DNA from: Paenibacillus macquariensis
GTDB lineage: Bacteria; Bacillota; Bacilli; Paenibacillales; Paenibacillaceae
Length of the DNA: 63,798 nt
Reading direction: 5' to 3'
Assembly: GCF_900156375.1 (NCBI RefSeq)
Contig: NZ_FTNK01000022.1
Coordinates: 1 to 63,798, forward strand
The stretch's first letter is position 1; every line of letters starts with the position of its first letter. Shown one piece after another: positions 1 through 7,848 of the stretch. The notes under the pieces are model-generated. The model worked only from the letters and a program-made list of their open reading frames with translations, was not told the origin of the DNA and searched no databases. Position numbers and translations under genes: made by a program.

Positions 1-125
1 TGTTACTCACCCGTCCGCCGCTAAGTTGTTTTGAAAGCAAGCTTTCAAAACAACTCCGCTCGACTTGCATGTATTAGGCATGCCGCCAGCGTTCGTCCTG
101 AGCCAGGATCAAACTCTCCAAATTG
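1..125 (-). rRNA. rrs: 16S ribosomal RNA, 5' end (partial)
   Basis: Read on the minus strand, this starts with the universal 16S 5' segment GAGTTTGATCCTGGCTCAG, followed by the conserved GACGAACGCTGGCGGC region and TGCAAGTCGAGCG. The rest of the gene lies beyond the left edge. The first variable hairpin is a near-perfect palindrome at about 27-54. The mature 5' end is placed near 120-125 by comparison with Bacillus and is approximate. Confidence 0.97.
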
Positions 126-234
126 GTATTTAGAAAGAGCGAAATGCTCATTTTGAAACAAACTGGCGAGAATTTTCATTCTCTATCAAATGATTTCTCA
201 TTTGTTTTGACCTCACTTTCGCGAAATCTACTCA

Positions 235-265
235 CTCGTTGTTCAGTTTTCAAAGACCAATTATT
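235..265 (-). promoter_or_regulatory. rRNA leader conserved (boxA-like) element
   Basis: On the minus strand the leader contains TCTTTGAAAACTGAACAAC, the sequence seen upstream of 16S genes in many Bacillales and associated with rRNA antitermination and processing. It lies about 110 bases before the 16S 5' end. The role is known from the family and not shown here. Confidence 0.6.
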
Positions 266-412
266 TCGTTTTGTCGTTACCAGTGTGTCTCGGTGACAAC
301 TTTCATATCATATCATGTCCGGTTCGTTTATGCAAGCTTTTTTTTCGATTTAAGTTTCATTCGATATTGGCTTGCCGATTCAACCAATGTGTTATTTGTT
401 GGCCGGACTAAT

Positions 413-441
413 AATATATCACGGCATACAAAAGAATGCAA
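413..441 (-). promoter_or_regulatory. rRNA operon sigma-A promoter
   Basis: On the minus strand TTGCAT at 436-441 and TATATT at 413-418 are separated by 17 bases, placing the start near 406-409, about 285 bases upstream of 16S. A weaker upstream pair (TTATGA 504-509, N18, TATTAT 480-485) could be a second tandem promoter, as is common for rrn operons. Nothing else recognisable was seen in the 125-640 stretch. Confidence 0.65.
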
Positions 442-641
442 GTCTTTTTATGAATTAATTAAAATTGAAGCATTTCTATATAATATAGAACTAAAGTTTG
501 TGCTCATAAGTTCAAGTATTTCTTAAGAGAACACTAAATACGGGCAGCTCAATATATAGCTACACATGGAGAAAGGACCACTTCAAACCTTAAGAATGGG
601 TATGCGACTCTACAGAACTAATATGTAGCGTACCAAGTGAT

Positions 642-663
642 ACTTATACTTTCTTATATTTAT
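642..663 (-). repeat. Short copy of the intergenic repeat core
   Basis: The minus strand reads AAATATAAGAAAGTATAAGT, the same core found at 26398, 38537, 41741, 52454 and 54321. It sits directly beyond the T-tract of the lysS terminator. Only the core is present here; the second half of the longer element is missing. Confidence 0.65.
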
Positions 664-707
664 AAAAAGAAAACCGGCCAACCTTCCCAATGGAAAGTTA
701 AGCCGGT
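664..707 (-). terminator. lysS rho-independent terminator
   Basis: Minus-strand stem ACCGGC...GCCGGT with an inner AACTTTCC/GGAAGGTT pairing (673-707) is followed by TTTTCTTTTT. It lies about 45 bases after the lysS stop and separates lysS from the rRNA promoter region. Confidence 0.85.
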
Positions 708-751
708 ACTTCACATACTATTTGTCTGCCGAACTCTTAGCACACTCGATC

Positions 752-2263
752 TTAGTTATCTTTTTGAGTACGCATATGAGGGAAGAGAAGAACATCACGG
801 ATAGACGCTGCGTTGGTCAACAACATCACCAAACGGTCAATACCAATTCCAAGTCCACCTGTTGGAGGCATACCATACTCAAGTGCACGGATGAAGTCAT
901 CATCCATTTCATGAGCTTCGTCATTACCTTGCTCACGCTCCGTCATTTGAGCTTCAAACCGCTGACGTTGATCAATCGGATCATTTAACTCCGTAAATGC
1001 ATTGGCATGCTCTCTTGCAACCACAAATAATTCAAAACGATCCGTGAAACGCGGATCTTCTTCATTACGTTTAGCAAGTGGTGATATTTCCACCGGATGA
1101 CCTGTAATAAATGTTGGTTGAATCAATGTCTCTTCGACGAATTGTTCAAAGAAAGCATTTAGGATATGACCAAACTTATTATGCGCTTCTACAGGTACTT
1201 TGTGTTCTTTTGCCAGATTACGTGCTTCTTCATCTGTCATATGAACGCTAAAGTCTACACCCGTTACTTCTTTAACTGCATCCACCATAGACACTCGACG
1301 CCATGATGGCGTTAAATCGACTTCTACACCTTGATAATCAATAACTGTTGTACCCAATACTTCTTGAGCAATATGGGCAACCATTGTCTCTGTTAAATTC
1401 ATGATATCTTTATAATCCGCGTACGCCTCGTACAACTCGATCATAGTGAATTCAGGGTTGTGACGAGTCGAAATACCTTCATTACGGTATACACGTCCGA
1501 TTTCATATACTTTTTCAAATCCACCAACGATAAGGCGTTTCAAATGAAGTTCAATCGCGATACGCATATATAGATCCATATCAAGCGCGTTGTGATGTGT
1601 TGTAAATGGTTTTGCAGCTGCACCACCAGCAATCGTGTGTAACGTCGGTGTCTCCACTTCCAAATAACCAAGTGAATCTAAATAACGACGCATCGATTGA
1701 ATAATTTTAGAGCGTAAAATGAATGTCTGTTGTACTTCTGGGTTAATCATCAAATCAACATAACGTTGACGATAACGAAGCTCCACATCTTTAAGACCAT
1801 GGTATTTATCAGGCAATGGATATAGTGACTTCGAGAGGATCTCCACATCATCTACTTTGATTGAAGTTTCTCCAGTCTTTGTTTTGAACATTTGTCCAGT
1901 TACACCGATAATGTCCCCAAGATCAAATAAACGGAACGCACTGAATTTTACTTCAGGTATAGAATCTTGACGAACGTATATTTGGATTTTTCCACTAAGA
2001 TCTTGAATCTGAGCGAAAATAGCTTTACCCATTCCACGTTTAGCCATGATCCGGCCCGCAATACTAACTTGAACTGCCTTTTCTTCTAATTCTTCATTGG
2101 TAAATGAATCATATTCAGCTACCAACTCACCTGCATTGTGTGTTCTGTTATATTTTTTACCAAATGGATCTAAACCCATTCCACGTAGCTCGTCCAATTT
2201 GTTATGACGAATCTGTAGCAATTCACTAAGTTCGTTCTCCTGATTCACGATCTCTTCCGACAT
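752..2263 (-). CDS. lysS: Lysyl-tRNA synthetase, class II
   Basis: Charges tRNA-Lys with lysine in the cytoplasm. At 503 residues it has the normal class II LysRS length. An N-terminal anticodon-binding OB fold (about 55-150) precedes the catalytic domain, which shows motif 2 (GRVYRNEGISTRHNPEF) and motif 3 (GLGIGIDRLVMLL near the C terminus). The ATG is preceded by AAGGAGA at good spacing. It is the last gene before the rRNA operon, as in B. subtilis. A strong terminator separates it from greA, so it probably has its own promoter; TTGGAT-N17-TGATAA in the 200-base leader is a weak candidate. No T-box leader is present. Confidence 0.98.
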   Translation of the reverse strand: MSEEIVNQENELSELLQIRHNKLDELRGMGLDPFGKKYNRTHNAGELVAEYDSFTNEELEEKAVQVSIAGRIMAKRGMGKAIFAQIQDLSGKIQIYVRQDSIPEVKFSAFRLFDLGDIIGVTGQMFKTKTGETSIKVDDVEILSKSLYPLPDKYHGLKDVELRYRQRYVDLMINPEVQQTFILRSKIIQSMRRYLDSLGYLEVETPTLHTIAGGAAAKPFTTHHNALDMDLYMRIAIELHLKRLIVGGFEKVYEIGRVYRNEGISTRHNPEFTMIELYEAYADYKDIMNLTETMVAHIAQEVLGTTVIDYQGVEVDLTPSWRRVSMVDAVKEVTGVDFSVHMTDEEARNLAKEHKVPVEAHNKFGHILNAFFEQFVEETLIQPTFITGHPVEISPLAKRNEEDPRFTDRFELFVVAREHANAFTELNDPIDQRQRFEAQMTEREQGNDEAHEMDDDFIRALEYGMPPTGGLGIGIDRLVMLLTNAASIRDVLLFPHMRTQKDN

Positions 2264-2420
2264 CTAACTCCATCTCCTTCGTATCCCTTACGATTTAGCC
2301 ATTGTTATGACTGTTCTAAATCCTTGTTTATCATCCATAGGTCCTGTTTCATCCAATTAGAAAAAACTTTGAATCCCATAATGGACGAGGTAACGACATT
2401 TTTTACTATTCATATATCTT

Positions 2421-2448
2421 AAAAAAGGCTTCCCATGGGAAGCCTTTT
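2421..2448 (-). terminator. greA terminator
   Basis: Palindrome AAGGCTTCCC/GGGAAGCCTT, flanked by T-tracts on both strands, lies 18 bases after the greA stop. On the minus strand it ends transcription before lysS. Confidence 0.85.
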
Positions 2449-2465
2449 AAAACAATCCTCACTCA

Positions 2466-2945
2466 TTATACCTTGCGGATGTCGATAATCTTATATTGAA
2501 CAACACCAGCTGGAACATTGACATCAACAATGGCCCCTCTTTGTTTACCAAGAATAGCTTTACCAACTGGACTTTCGTTCGAGATTTTGTTGTTTAGTGG
2601 ATCAGACTCGGCTGTACCTACAATGAGGTATTCCATCTTGTCACCAAACTCCACATCTTCAACAGTTACCGTAACACCAACACCTACAGAATCCGTATTA
2701 ACATCATCGTTGTTAATGATACGAGCATTACGCAGTAATTTCTCAAGCGTAATTACGCGTCCTTCAATAAAGGCTTGTTCATTCTTCGCATCTTCATATT
2801 CCGAGTTCTCACTGATATCGCCATAACCAATCGCTACCTTGATCCGTTCAGCGATTTCACGGCGCTTCACAGATTTGAGTTGCTCTAGCTCATCCTCTAA
2901 CTTCTTAAGACCTTCTTGTGTAAGAATGACTTCTTTATCGCTCAT
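2466..2945 (-). CDS. greA: Transcription elongation factor GreA
   Basis: Rescues backtracked RNA polymerase by stimulating cleavage of the nascent RNA 3' end. The 159-residue length is typical. The N-terminal antiparallel coiled coil (about 1-75) carries the acidic tip region (GDISENSEY, near residue 42), followed by the C-terminal FKBP-like domain that binds RNA polymerase (about 85-159). It lies between dusB and lysS, with its own consensus-like promoter at 3080-3108 and its own terminator, so it is probably transcribed on its own. Confidence 0.97.
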   Translation of the reverse strand: MSDKEVILTQEGLKKLEDELEQLKSVKRREIAERIKVAIGYGDISENSEYEDAKNEQAFIEGRVITLEKLLRNARIINNDDVNTDSVGVGVTVTVEDVEFGDKMEYLIVGTAESDPLNNKISNESPVGKAILGKQRGAIVDVNVPAGVVQYKIIDIRKV

Positions 2946-3079
2946 TAACCGATTCTCCTGTCATGTGAATATTTTAAATGATTACCTATACTTATGAAAA
3001 CCACTATATGCAAATCTTGAGGAATCAGAACATTCCTCTGCTGCTGAGATTAACAATTGAGTCGAATTTATACTGCAAA

Positions 3080-3108
3080 AGTATATGGTAACCATTTCAA
3101 AATGTCAA
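3080..3108 (-). promoter_or_regulatory. greA sigma-A promoter
   Basis: Minus strand TTGACA (3103-3108), 17-base spacer, TATACT (3080-3085). The start would fall near 3073, giving a 5' leader of about 130 bases for greA. Confidence 0.7.
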
Positions 3109-3135
3109 TGCAGTTCCCTCGTAACCTGTTTAAGA

Positions 3136-4158
3136 TTATTGCATAGCTGCGAAGACCGCCGATAAATCGCCATTAGTCTCGCCTTCTTGATCCAATCCTC
3201 CGACGAAATCTTCTAGCATTTTCACCATTTCATCACGTTTAGTTTCTTCCATGATAAGGTCTTTGATCCGAGCCGAACCTTTCAGACCCTTCAAATACCA
3301 AGCTAAGTGTTTACGCATTTCACGAACCGCGATATGCTCACCTCTCATAGCTATTAAGCGGTCCATGTGAATAACAGCGATTTTGATTTTCTCTCCAGCT
3401 GCCGGTTCTGCCACAAGCTCACCTGTCTGCAAATACTGAATCGTGCGATATAACATCCAAGGGTTCCCTAGTGCTCCGCGACCAATCATAACGCCATCGC
3501 ATCCAGTCTGATCTAGCATACGACGGGCGTCTTCAGGCGTAACAACATCACCATTACCTATCACTGGAATGCCTACAGATTGTTTCACATCTCTAATGAT
3601 GTCCCAGTTGGCGTGTCCCGTATAGTGTTGTTCTCTTGTTCTGCCATGAATACTAACTCCCTTACCACCTGCGCGTTCGATTGCTTGAGCATTCTCTACA
3701 GCATAGATATGCTCGCTATCCCAACCTGTACGCATCTTCACCGTAACCGGTTTATCAACCGCATCCACAACAGCAGATACCATCTCATATATTTTTTTCG
3801 GATCCAAAAGCCAACGAGCTCCTGCGTCAATCTTAGTTACTTTTGGAGCAGGGCACCCCATATTAATGTCAATAATATCAGCGTTGGTTTCTTTATCTAC
3901 GACTTTTGCTGCTTCTACCAGCGATTCACGGTCTCCCCCAAAAATCTGCAAACTTAGCGGCTTCTCCCGTTCGTCAACAAACAACATATCCTGGGTACGT
4001 TTATTACCATGGACAATGGCCTTGCCACTAACCATTTCCGCGCATACGAGTCCCGCGCCAAAATCTTTGGCGATCAAGCGGAATGCTGGATTACATACAC
4101 CCGCCATGGGGGCAAGCACGACTTGGTTCTTCATTTCAATATCGCCAATCTTTAGCAT
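3136..4158 (-). CDS. dusB: tRNA-dihydrouridine synthase DusB
   Basis: FMN-dependent reduction of uridine to dihydrouridine in tRNA D-loops. From the chosen start the protein is 340 residues with an N-terminal TIM barrel: flavin-contacting APMAGVCNPAFR, the catalytic cysteine at about residue 102 in INMGCPAPK, and the GNGDV and GRGALGNPW loops. I start at the ATG giving MLKIGDIEMKN because a GGGGGTT ribosome-binding site lies just upstream and the B. subtilis protein begins MFKIGDI; an in-frame start 15 bases earlier has no such site. It follows the folate operon, as in B. subtilis (yacF). Confidence 0.96.
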   Translation of the reverse strand: MLKIGDIEMKNQVVLAPMAGVCNPAFRLIAKDFGAGLVCAEMVSGKAIVHGNKRTQDMLFVDEREKPLSLQIFGGDRESLVEAAKVVDKETNADIIDINMGCPAPKVTKIDAGARWLLDPKKIYEMVSAVVDAVDKPVTVKMRTGWDSEHIYAVENAQAIERAGGKGVSIHGRTREQHYTGHANWDIIRDVKQSVGIPVIGNGDVVTPEDARRMLDQTGCDGVMIGRGALGNPWMLYRTIQYLQTGELVAEPAAGEKIKIAVIHMDRLIAMRGEHIAVREMRKHLAWYLKGLKGSARIKDLIMEETKRDEMVKMLEDFVGGLDQEGETNGDLSAVFAAMQ

Positions 4159-4171
4159 GTAATGAACCCCC

Positions 4172-4297
4172 AAGTTTTTATTGTGTTACTTCTTAGATTC
4201 ACTTCGATAATAACTGCATCGGAAGCGTAATCCTAAGTTTTTTTGTGTAACTTCTTGAACAAAATTCGATATAAACTCACATCGAAGGGATAATCCT
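4172..4297. repeat. Two tandem 63-bp repeats between dusB and yazB
   Basis: Copy 1 is 4172-4234 and copy 2 is 4235-4297. Both begin AAGTTTTT and end TAATCCT, and both contain ACTTCTT, TTCGATA and CATCG in the same order, with scattered substitutions and one-base shifts. Related words (CTTCCGA...CGAAG) occur in the repeats upstream of pabB at 9519-9648. No coding potential was seen. Confidence 0.7.
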
Positions 4298-4313
4298 AGG
4301 TTCTATTGACTTA

Positions 4314-4523
4314 CTATGACGAAATATTCATCAGTTCATGAATCGAGATATCCAAAACCTCTGAAATTTTATTTAAAATTTGATCATCCACATAACGATT
4401 ACCCCGTTCAATTTCTCCTAATATGGCAAGAGATATCCCCATCTTAGAAGCTAATTGTTGCTGCGTGTAACCTTTTAGTTTTCTGAAAGCACGGATTCGG
4501 GCTGCCAGTTGTAAGTTCTCCAT
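4314..4523 (-). CDS. Small HTH (Xre/Cro-type) DNA-binding protein, YazB-like
   Basis: A 69-residue protein that is almost entirely one Xre-family helix-turn-helix (about 6-62): LKGYTQQQLASKMGIS forms the helices, followed by IERGNRY and a LDISIHELM ending. The start overlaps the end of folK by 49 bases, so it is translationally coupled to the folate operon, as is yazB in B. subtilis. Targets are unknown; the operon position suggests autoregulation or folate-linked control, which is inference only. Confidence 0.85.
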   Translation of the reverse strand: MENLQLAARIRAFRKLKGYTQQQLASKMGISLAILGEIERGNRYVDDQILNKISEVLDISIHELMNISS

Positions 4524-5023
4524 AGTTGTATCCCTTCCTTTCCATCCAGTCTCTCAAGTGCTGCCTTAACTACGCTATGCAAACCAGAGGTTTCTTCAGA
4601 AGGTAAAATGTCATGTAATGGAACAAGAACAAAGGCCCGTTCTTCCATCCGAGGATGGGGCAAGATGAGGTCGGGTGTATCTTCAACCAGTCCCTCCATC
4701 CATAGTAGATCCAAGTCTACCGTACGTGGTCCCCAATGTGTGTGTCGAACACGACCAAGTTCTCGTTCAATCTCTTGCATGACTTTTAGAAGAGCATGAG
4801 GATTTAGATCGGTATTTACGGCAACCACCATATTGAGAAAATGAGGCTGATCTAAATATCCTACAGGCTCAGTCTCATAAAGATTTGAGCCCCGGAGGAC
4901 GGTAATTTGTTGATGCGTATGAAGACGATTTACGGCTTCCATTAAGGTTCCTTCGCGATCCCCTAAATTAGCCCCTAAAGCAATATAAGCCTCTGATAAC
5001 TCAGAGGTGGAATGTGACTTCAT
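4475..5023 (-). CDS. folK: 6-hydroxymethyl-7,8-dihydropterin pyrophosphokinase
   Basis: Transfers pyrophosphate from ATP to hydroxymethyl-dihydropterin, giving the substrate for FolP. The 182-residue protein shows AYIALGANLGDRE at the N terminus, SNLYETEPVGY, the signature RTHWGPRTVDLDLL-like block (RVRHTHWGPRTVDLDL) and ILPHPRMEERAFVL. It follows folB by 9 bases and overlaps yazB downstream, all in one pab-fol operon. The first ATG has only a modest ribosome-binding site, so the first 8 or so residues are uncertain. Confidence 0.96.
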   Translation of the reverse strand: MKSHSTSELSEAYIALGANLGDREGTLMEAVNRLHTHQQITVLRGSNLYETEPVGYLDQPHFLNMVVAVNTDLNPHALLKVMQEIERELGRVRHTHWGPRTVDLDLLWMEGLVEDTPDLILPHPRMEERAFVLVPLHDILPSEETSGLHSVVKAALERLDGKEGIQLWRTYNWQPESVLSEN

Positions 5024-5032
5024 GATGGATTC

Positions 5033-5395
5033 TCACTTTCTTGTTCTGGACAGCTCCACCGTAACACCTTGAAAATGAATGTCAAACGGAGGATGCGGTT
5101 TGGTCACTTTGACCGTTAATGCATTGATTCTAGTATAAGTGTCTAATAACGAGGATGCAATGGCTTCTCCTAAAGCTTCGATTAATTGGAAAGATTTGTT
5201 CTCGACGATTTCCTTTACTTGAAAATGAATATCAGCATAATTAATGGTTTTCGTTAAATCATCCTGTTCTCCCGCTTCGCGAAGATCCATGTCTAGCTCC
5301 AAATCAATATAGTAACGTTGTCCAAGTCTTCTCTCTTCTTCGAAGACCCCATGATATCCGTAATACTCCATGCGGTGCATAACCATTTTATCCAT
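5033..5395 (-). CDS. folB: Dihydroneopterin aldolase
   Basis: Converts 7,8-dihydroneopterin to hydroxymethyl-dihydropterin and glycolaldehyde. The start at MDKMVMHRMEYYGYHGVFEEE gives 120 residues, the same as in B. subtilis, with a GAGGAG site upstream; the longer open frame reaching back into folP has no family match. Recognisable features are the YYGYHGVFEEE active-site segment, LGQRY, the INYADIH strand and the catalytic-region VKVTKPHPPFD. It lies between folP and folK in the folate operon. Confidence 0.95.
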   Translation of the reverse strand: MDKMVMHRMEYYGYHGVFEEERRLGQRYYIDLELDMDLREAGEQDDLTKTINYADIHFQVKEIVENKSFQLIEALGEAIASSLLDTYTRINALTVKVTKPHPPFDIHFQGVTVELSRTRK

Positions 5396-5435
5396 TTTCA
5401 CAGCCACTCCTCTATATGTTCTATCTATGACTAGA

Positions 5436-6284
5436 TTATTCCCTTTTGGATCCATACAACATCGCATCGCACATTTGGACCGTTCGTTTTATAGAAGATA
5501 CATCGTGTACCCTTACGATTTGACAACCTTGTGCAATGCCGAAGGCTACTGTTGCCGCTGTCCCTTCAATGACATCATCTACAGGTAGATCGAGCGCTGT
5601 TCGGATAAATTTCTTCCGAGATGTAGCGAGCAGTATTGGGTATCCTAGTTGCGCCAATTCATCAAGTTCAACCATAACACGCATGTTCTCGACATAATCT
5701 TTTGCAAAACCAATCCCAGGATCGAGAATGATGTTATCCCCATTCACACCCGCTTGAAGTGCTAGCGTGATGCTTTCTTTCAAATCATGAATCATATCTG
5801 GGATCAGGTTGTTATAATTTCGATCATGGCGGTTGTGCATCAGAATAATAGGAACGGAAAGTTCCGCTGCCGTAGTTAACATCTGAGGGTCGCCTATACC
5901 TCTCCAAATATCATTTATGATATGAGCACCTGCATGAACGGCTTGCCGGGCTACTTCTGCTTTATACGTATCTACAGAAATAGGGATATGTGGAGCTGCG
6001 CGATGTATAGCCTCAATAACAGGAATAACTCGTGCCAGCTCCTCTTCTAACCCAACCTCAACCGATCCAGGTCGAGTGGACTCCCCACCTATATCAATTA
6101 GGTCAGCCCCATCTTCCATCATCTGAAGTGCATGTTGAACAGCACGTTCCGTATTCGTATATTGTCCACCGTCAGAAAAAGAATCCGGTGTAACATTTAA
6201 TATCCCCATAATAAGGGTGGATTGGCCCAATCTTAATTCCGTTTCCCCGCAAGCGTAAGTCCGTTCATAGATCATTGTCTTCAT
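5436..6284 (-). CDS. folP: Dihydropteroate synthase
   Basis: Condenses para-aminobenzoate with hydroxymethyl-dihydropterin pyrophosphate; this is the sulfonamide target (sul in B. subtilis). The 282-residue TIM barrel shows both family signatures: MGILNVTPDSFSDGG (about 26-40) and DIGGESTRPGS (about 64-74), then ISVDTYK, NDIW, DPGIGFAK, LLATSRKKF and RVHDV. Its ATG overlaps the pabC stop by four bases (ATGA), so translation is coupled. The products of pabA-pabB-pabC upstream and folB-folK downstream are its two substrates. Confidence 0.97.
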   Translation of the reverse strand: MKTMIYERTYACGETELRLGQSTLIMGILNVTPDSFSDGGQYTNTERAVQHALQMMEDGADLIDIGGESTRPGSVEVGLEEELARVIPVIEAIHRAAPHIPISVDTYKAEVARQAVHAGAHIINDIWRGIGDPQMLTTAAELSVPIILMHNRHDRNYNNLIPDMIHDLKESITLALQAGVNGDNIILDPGIGFAKDYVENMRVMVELDELAQLGYPILLATSRKKFIRTALDLPVDDVIEGTAATVAFGIAQGCQIVRVHDVSSIKRTVQMCDAMLYGSKRE

Positions 6285-7168
6285 TTGGTAATGCCTGCTT
6301 TCTCTCGATATAATTGTAGAAGTCTAGTTGTTGTAGGCCCAGCAGTGCCATTACCTATCACGATATGGGAGCCGTCTTCCAACAGAAGTGTAGTCACAGG
6401 TACCAGCTCCTGAATAGAGCTAGTCATCCATATTTCTTCGGCATTCGCCAAATCGTCCCATGTATACCAACCCTCTTCACATCGTAGACCAATGTCCAAG
6501 GACAGCTCCATCACAAGTTCTCTAGTGATTCCCGGTAATATGCCAGTATCCAAATGGGGCGTGTACAGAGAACCTTGTCGAACAAAAAACAAGTTACTGA
6601 CGATCCCCTCCGCCACGAAACCTTGTCCATTCAACATGATACCTTCCGATGAATATCGTGTTGTCGCAGAATAGGTCATCAGCTCCCGCTTCGCTAATAT
6701 ATTATTCATATAGTGCAACGATTTAAAGCGGATTGGCCCCTCTGGTGTATTCCGACGGGTATGCAGTCTTTGTAGACCTTTTCCATCGTGATAAAGTTCA
6801 GAAGGCATCTTAGGGAGCTCCTTAACGATAAGGAAGTGATTAGGGCTATGGTAATCCTCTGTAGGCAATCCCAGTACATCCTCACCCGCACTAACTGTAT
6901 ATCGGATATACGCCTCTTCCAAGTTATTGGCTTTCATAACCCTAGCAATCCATGCAGATGTAGCTTCTACATCAATTTCATAAGGAATACCTAGATAACG
7001 GCAATCTTCAGAGAGCCTCTTTAGGTGCTTATCTAACAGAAATGGTACTCCATTATAAGTACGAAACGTCTCGAATAGTCCCATCCCATAAAGAAATCCG
7101 TGATCCATCACAGACACCTTTGCGTCTAAAGCATCTACAATATCGTAATTAATTCCTATAAAGGTCAT
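6281..7168 (-). CDS. pabC: 4-amino-4-deoxychorismate lyase
   Basis: PLP-dependent elimination of pyruvate from aminodeoxychorismate to yield p-aminobenzoate. A class IV aminotransferase-fold protein of 295 residues, with the PLP lysine at about K149 in RFKSLHYMNN, the early SVMDHGFLYGMGLFETFR segment, and GFVAEGIVSNLFFV plus PGITRELVMEL near the C terminus. The gene overlaps pabA and folP by four bases on each side. A D-amino-acid transaminase would look similar, but the operon context settles the call. Confidence 0.93.
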   Translation of the reverse strand: MTFIGINYDIVDALDAKVSVMDHGFLYGMGLFETFRTYNGVPFLLDKHLKRLSEDCRYLGIPYEIDVEATSAWIARVMKANNLEEAYIRYTVSAGEDVLGLPTEDYHSPNHFLIVKELPKMPSELYHDGKGLQRLHTRRNTPEGPIRFKSLHYMNNILAKRELMTYSATTRYSSEGIMLNGQGFVAEGIVSNLFFVRQGSLYTPHLDTGILPGITRELVMELSLDIGLRCEEGWYTWDDLANAEEIWMTSSIQELVPVTTLLLEDGSHIVIGNGTAGPTTTRLLQLYREKAGITK

Positions 7169-7746
7169 GCTTTCTTTACTTGAGACTGCTGAAGAAAGTT
7201 ACGGAGCATGTGATGACCGTGGTCGGTAATGATGGATTCAGGATGGAATTGTACACCCTCAATTGGGTATTCCTTGTGGCGTAGACCCATAATCTCGCCT
7301 TCTTCCGTCTCAGCTGTGATCTCCAGACAATCAGGCAAGCTTTCCCGCTCTACCAACAACGAATGGTATCTTGTAGCTGTAAAAGGTGACGGTAGTCCTT
7401 CGAATACAGAGGTACCCTGGTGATGCATCGGTGAAGTCTTACCATGCATTAACCGCTCTGCACGAATAACCTTCCCTCCAAAAGCTTGGCCAATCGCTTG
7501 ATGACCCAAACATACGCCGAAGATTGGAATGATTCCCTTGAATTCCTGAATCACTTCAAGACTAATACCTGCTTCGTTAGGTGTACAAGGCCCTGGCGAG
7601 ATCAAGATATGATCTGGTGCAAGTTTCTTAATACCATCGATATCAATCTCATCATTGCGATATACTTTTACCTCCTGACCTAATTCACCCAAGTACTGAA
7701 CCAAATTGTAAGTAAAAGAATCATAGTTATCGAGCACTAATATCAT
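7165..7746 (-). CDS. pabA: Aminodeoxychorismate/anthranilate synthase glutamine amidotransferase subunit
   Basis: Supplies ammonia from glutamine to PabB. A class I glutamine amidotransferase of 193 residues with the full triad: nucleophile C79 in FGVCLGHQ, and H168 and E170 in FHPES. In B. subtilis the equivalent protein also serves TrpE in tryptophan synthesis (trpG). No second copy is in this window, so dual use here is possible but unproven. It starts after a good AAGGGGG site and overlaps pabC by four bases. Confidence 0.95.
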   Translation of the reverse strand: MILVLDNYDSFTYNLVQYLGELGQEVKVYRNDEIDIDGIKKLAPDHILISPGPCTPNEAGISLEVIQEFKGIIPIFGVCLGHQAIGQAFGGKVIRAERLMHGKTSPMHHQGTSVFEGLPSPFTATRYHSLLVERESLPDCLEITAETEEGEIMGLRHKEYPIEGVQFHPESIITDHGHHMLRNFLQQSQVKKA

Positions 7747-7848
7747 GTGTATATCCCCCTTGTTCGCCGCTATATAAATTGAGCTTACGAGTAAATGCTT
7801 AACACGCTATCCAAAAGTAACATGTAGACAATATACTAATCGCTCAAT

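Noticed and set aside
2264..2465. Possible T-box leader upstream of lysS.
   Set aside because: The space is too short after the greA terminator, and no T-box sequence (GGTGGNACCGCG) or antiterminator is visible.
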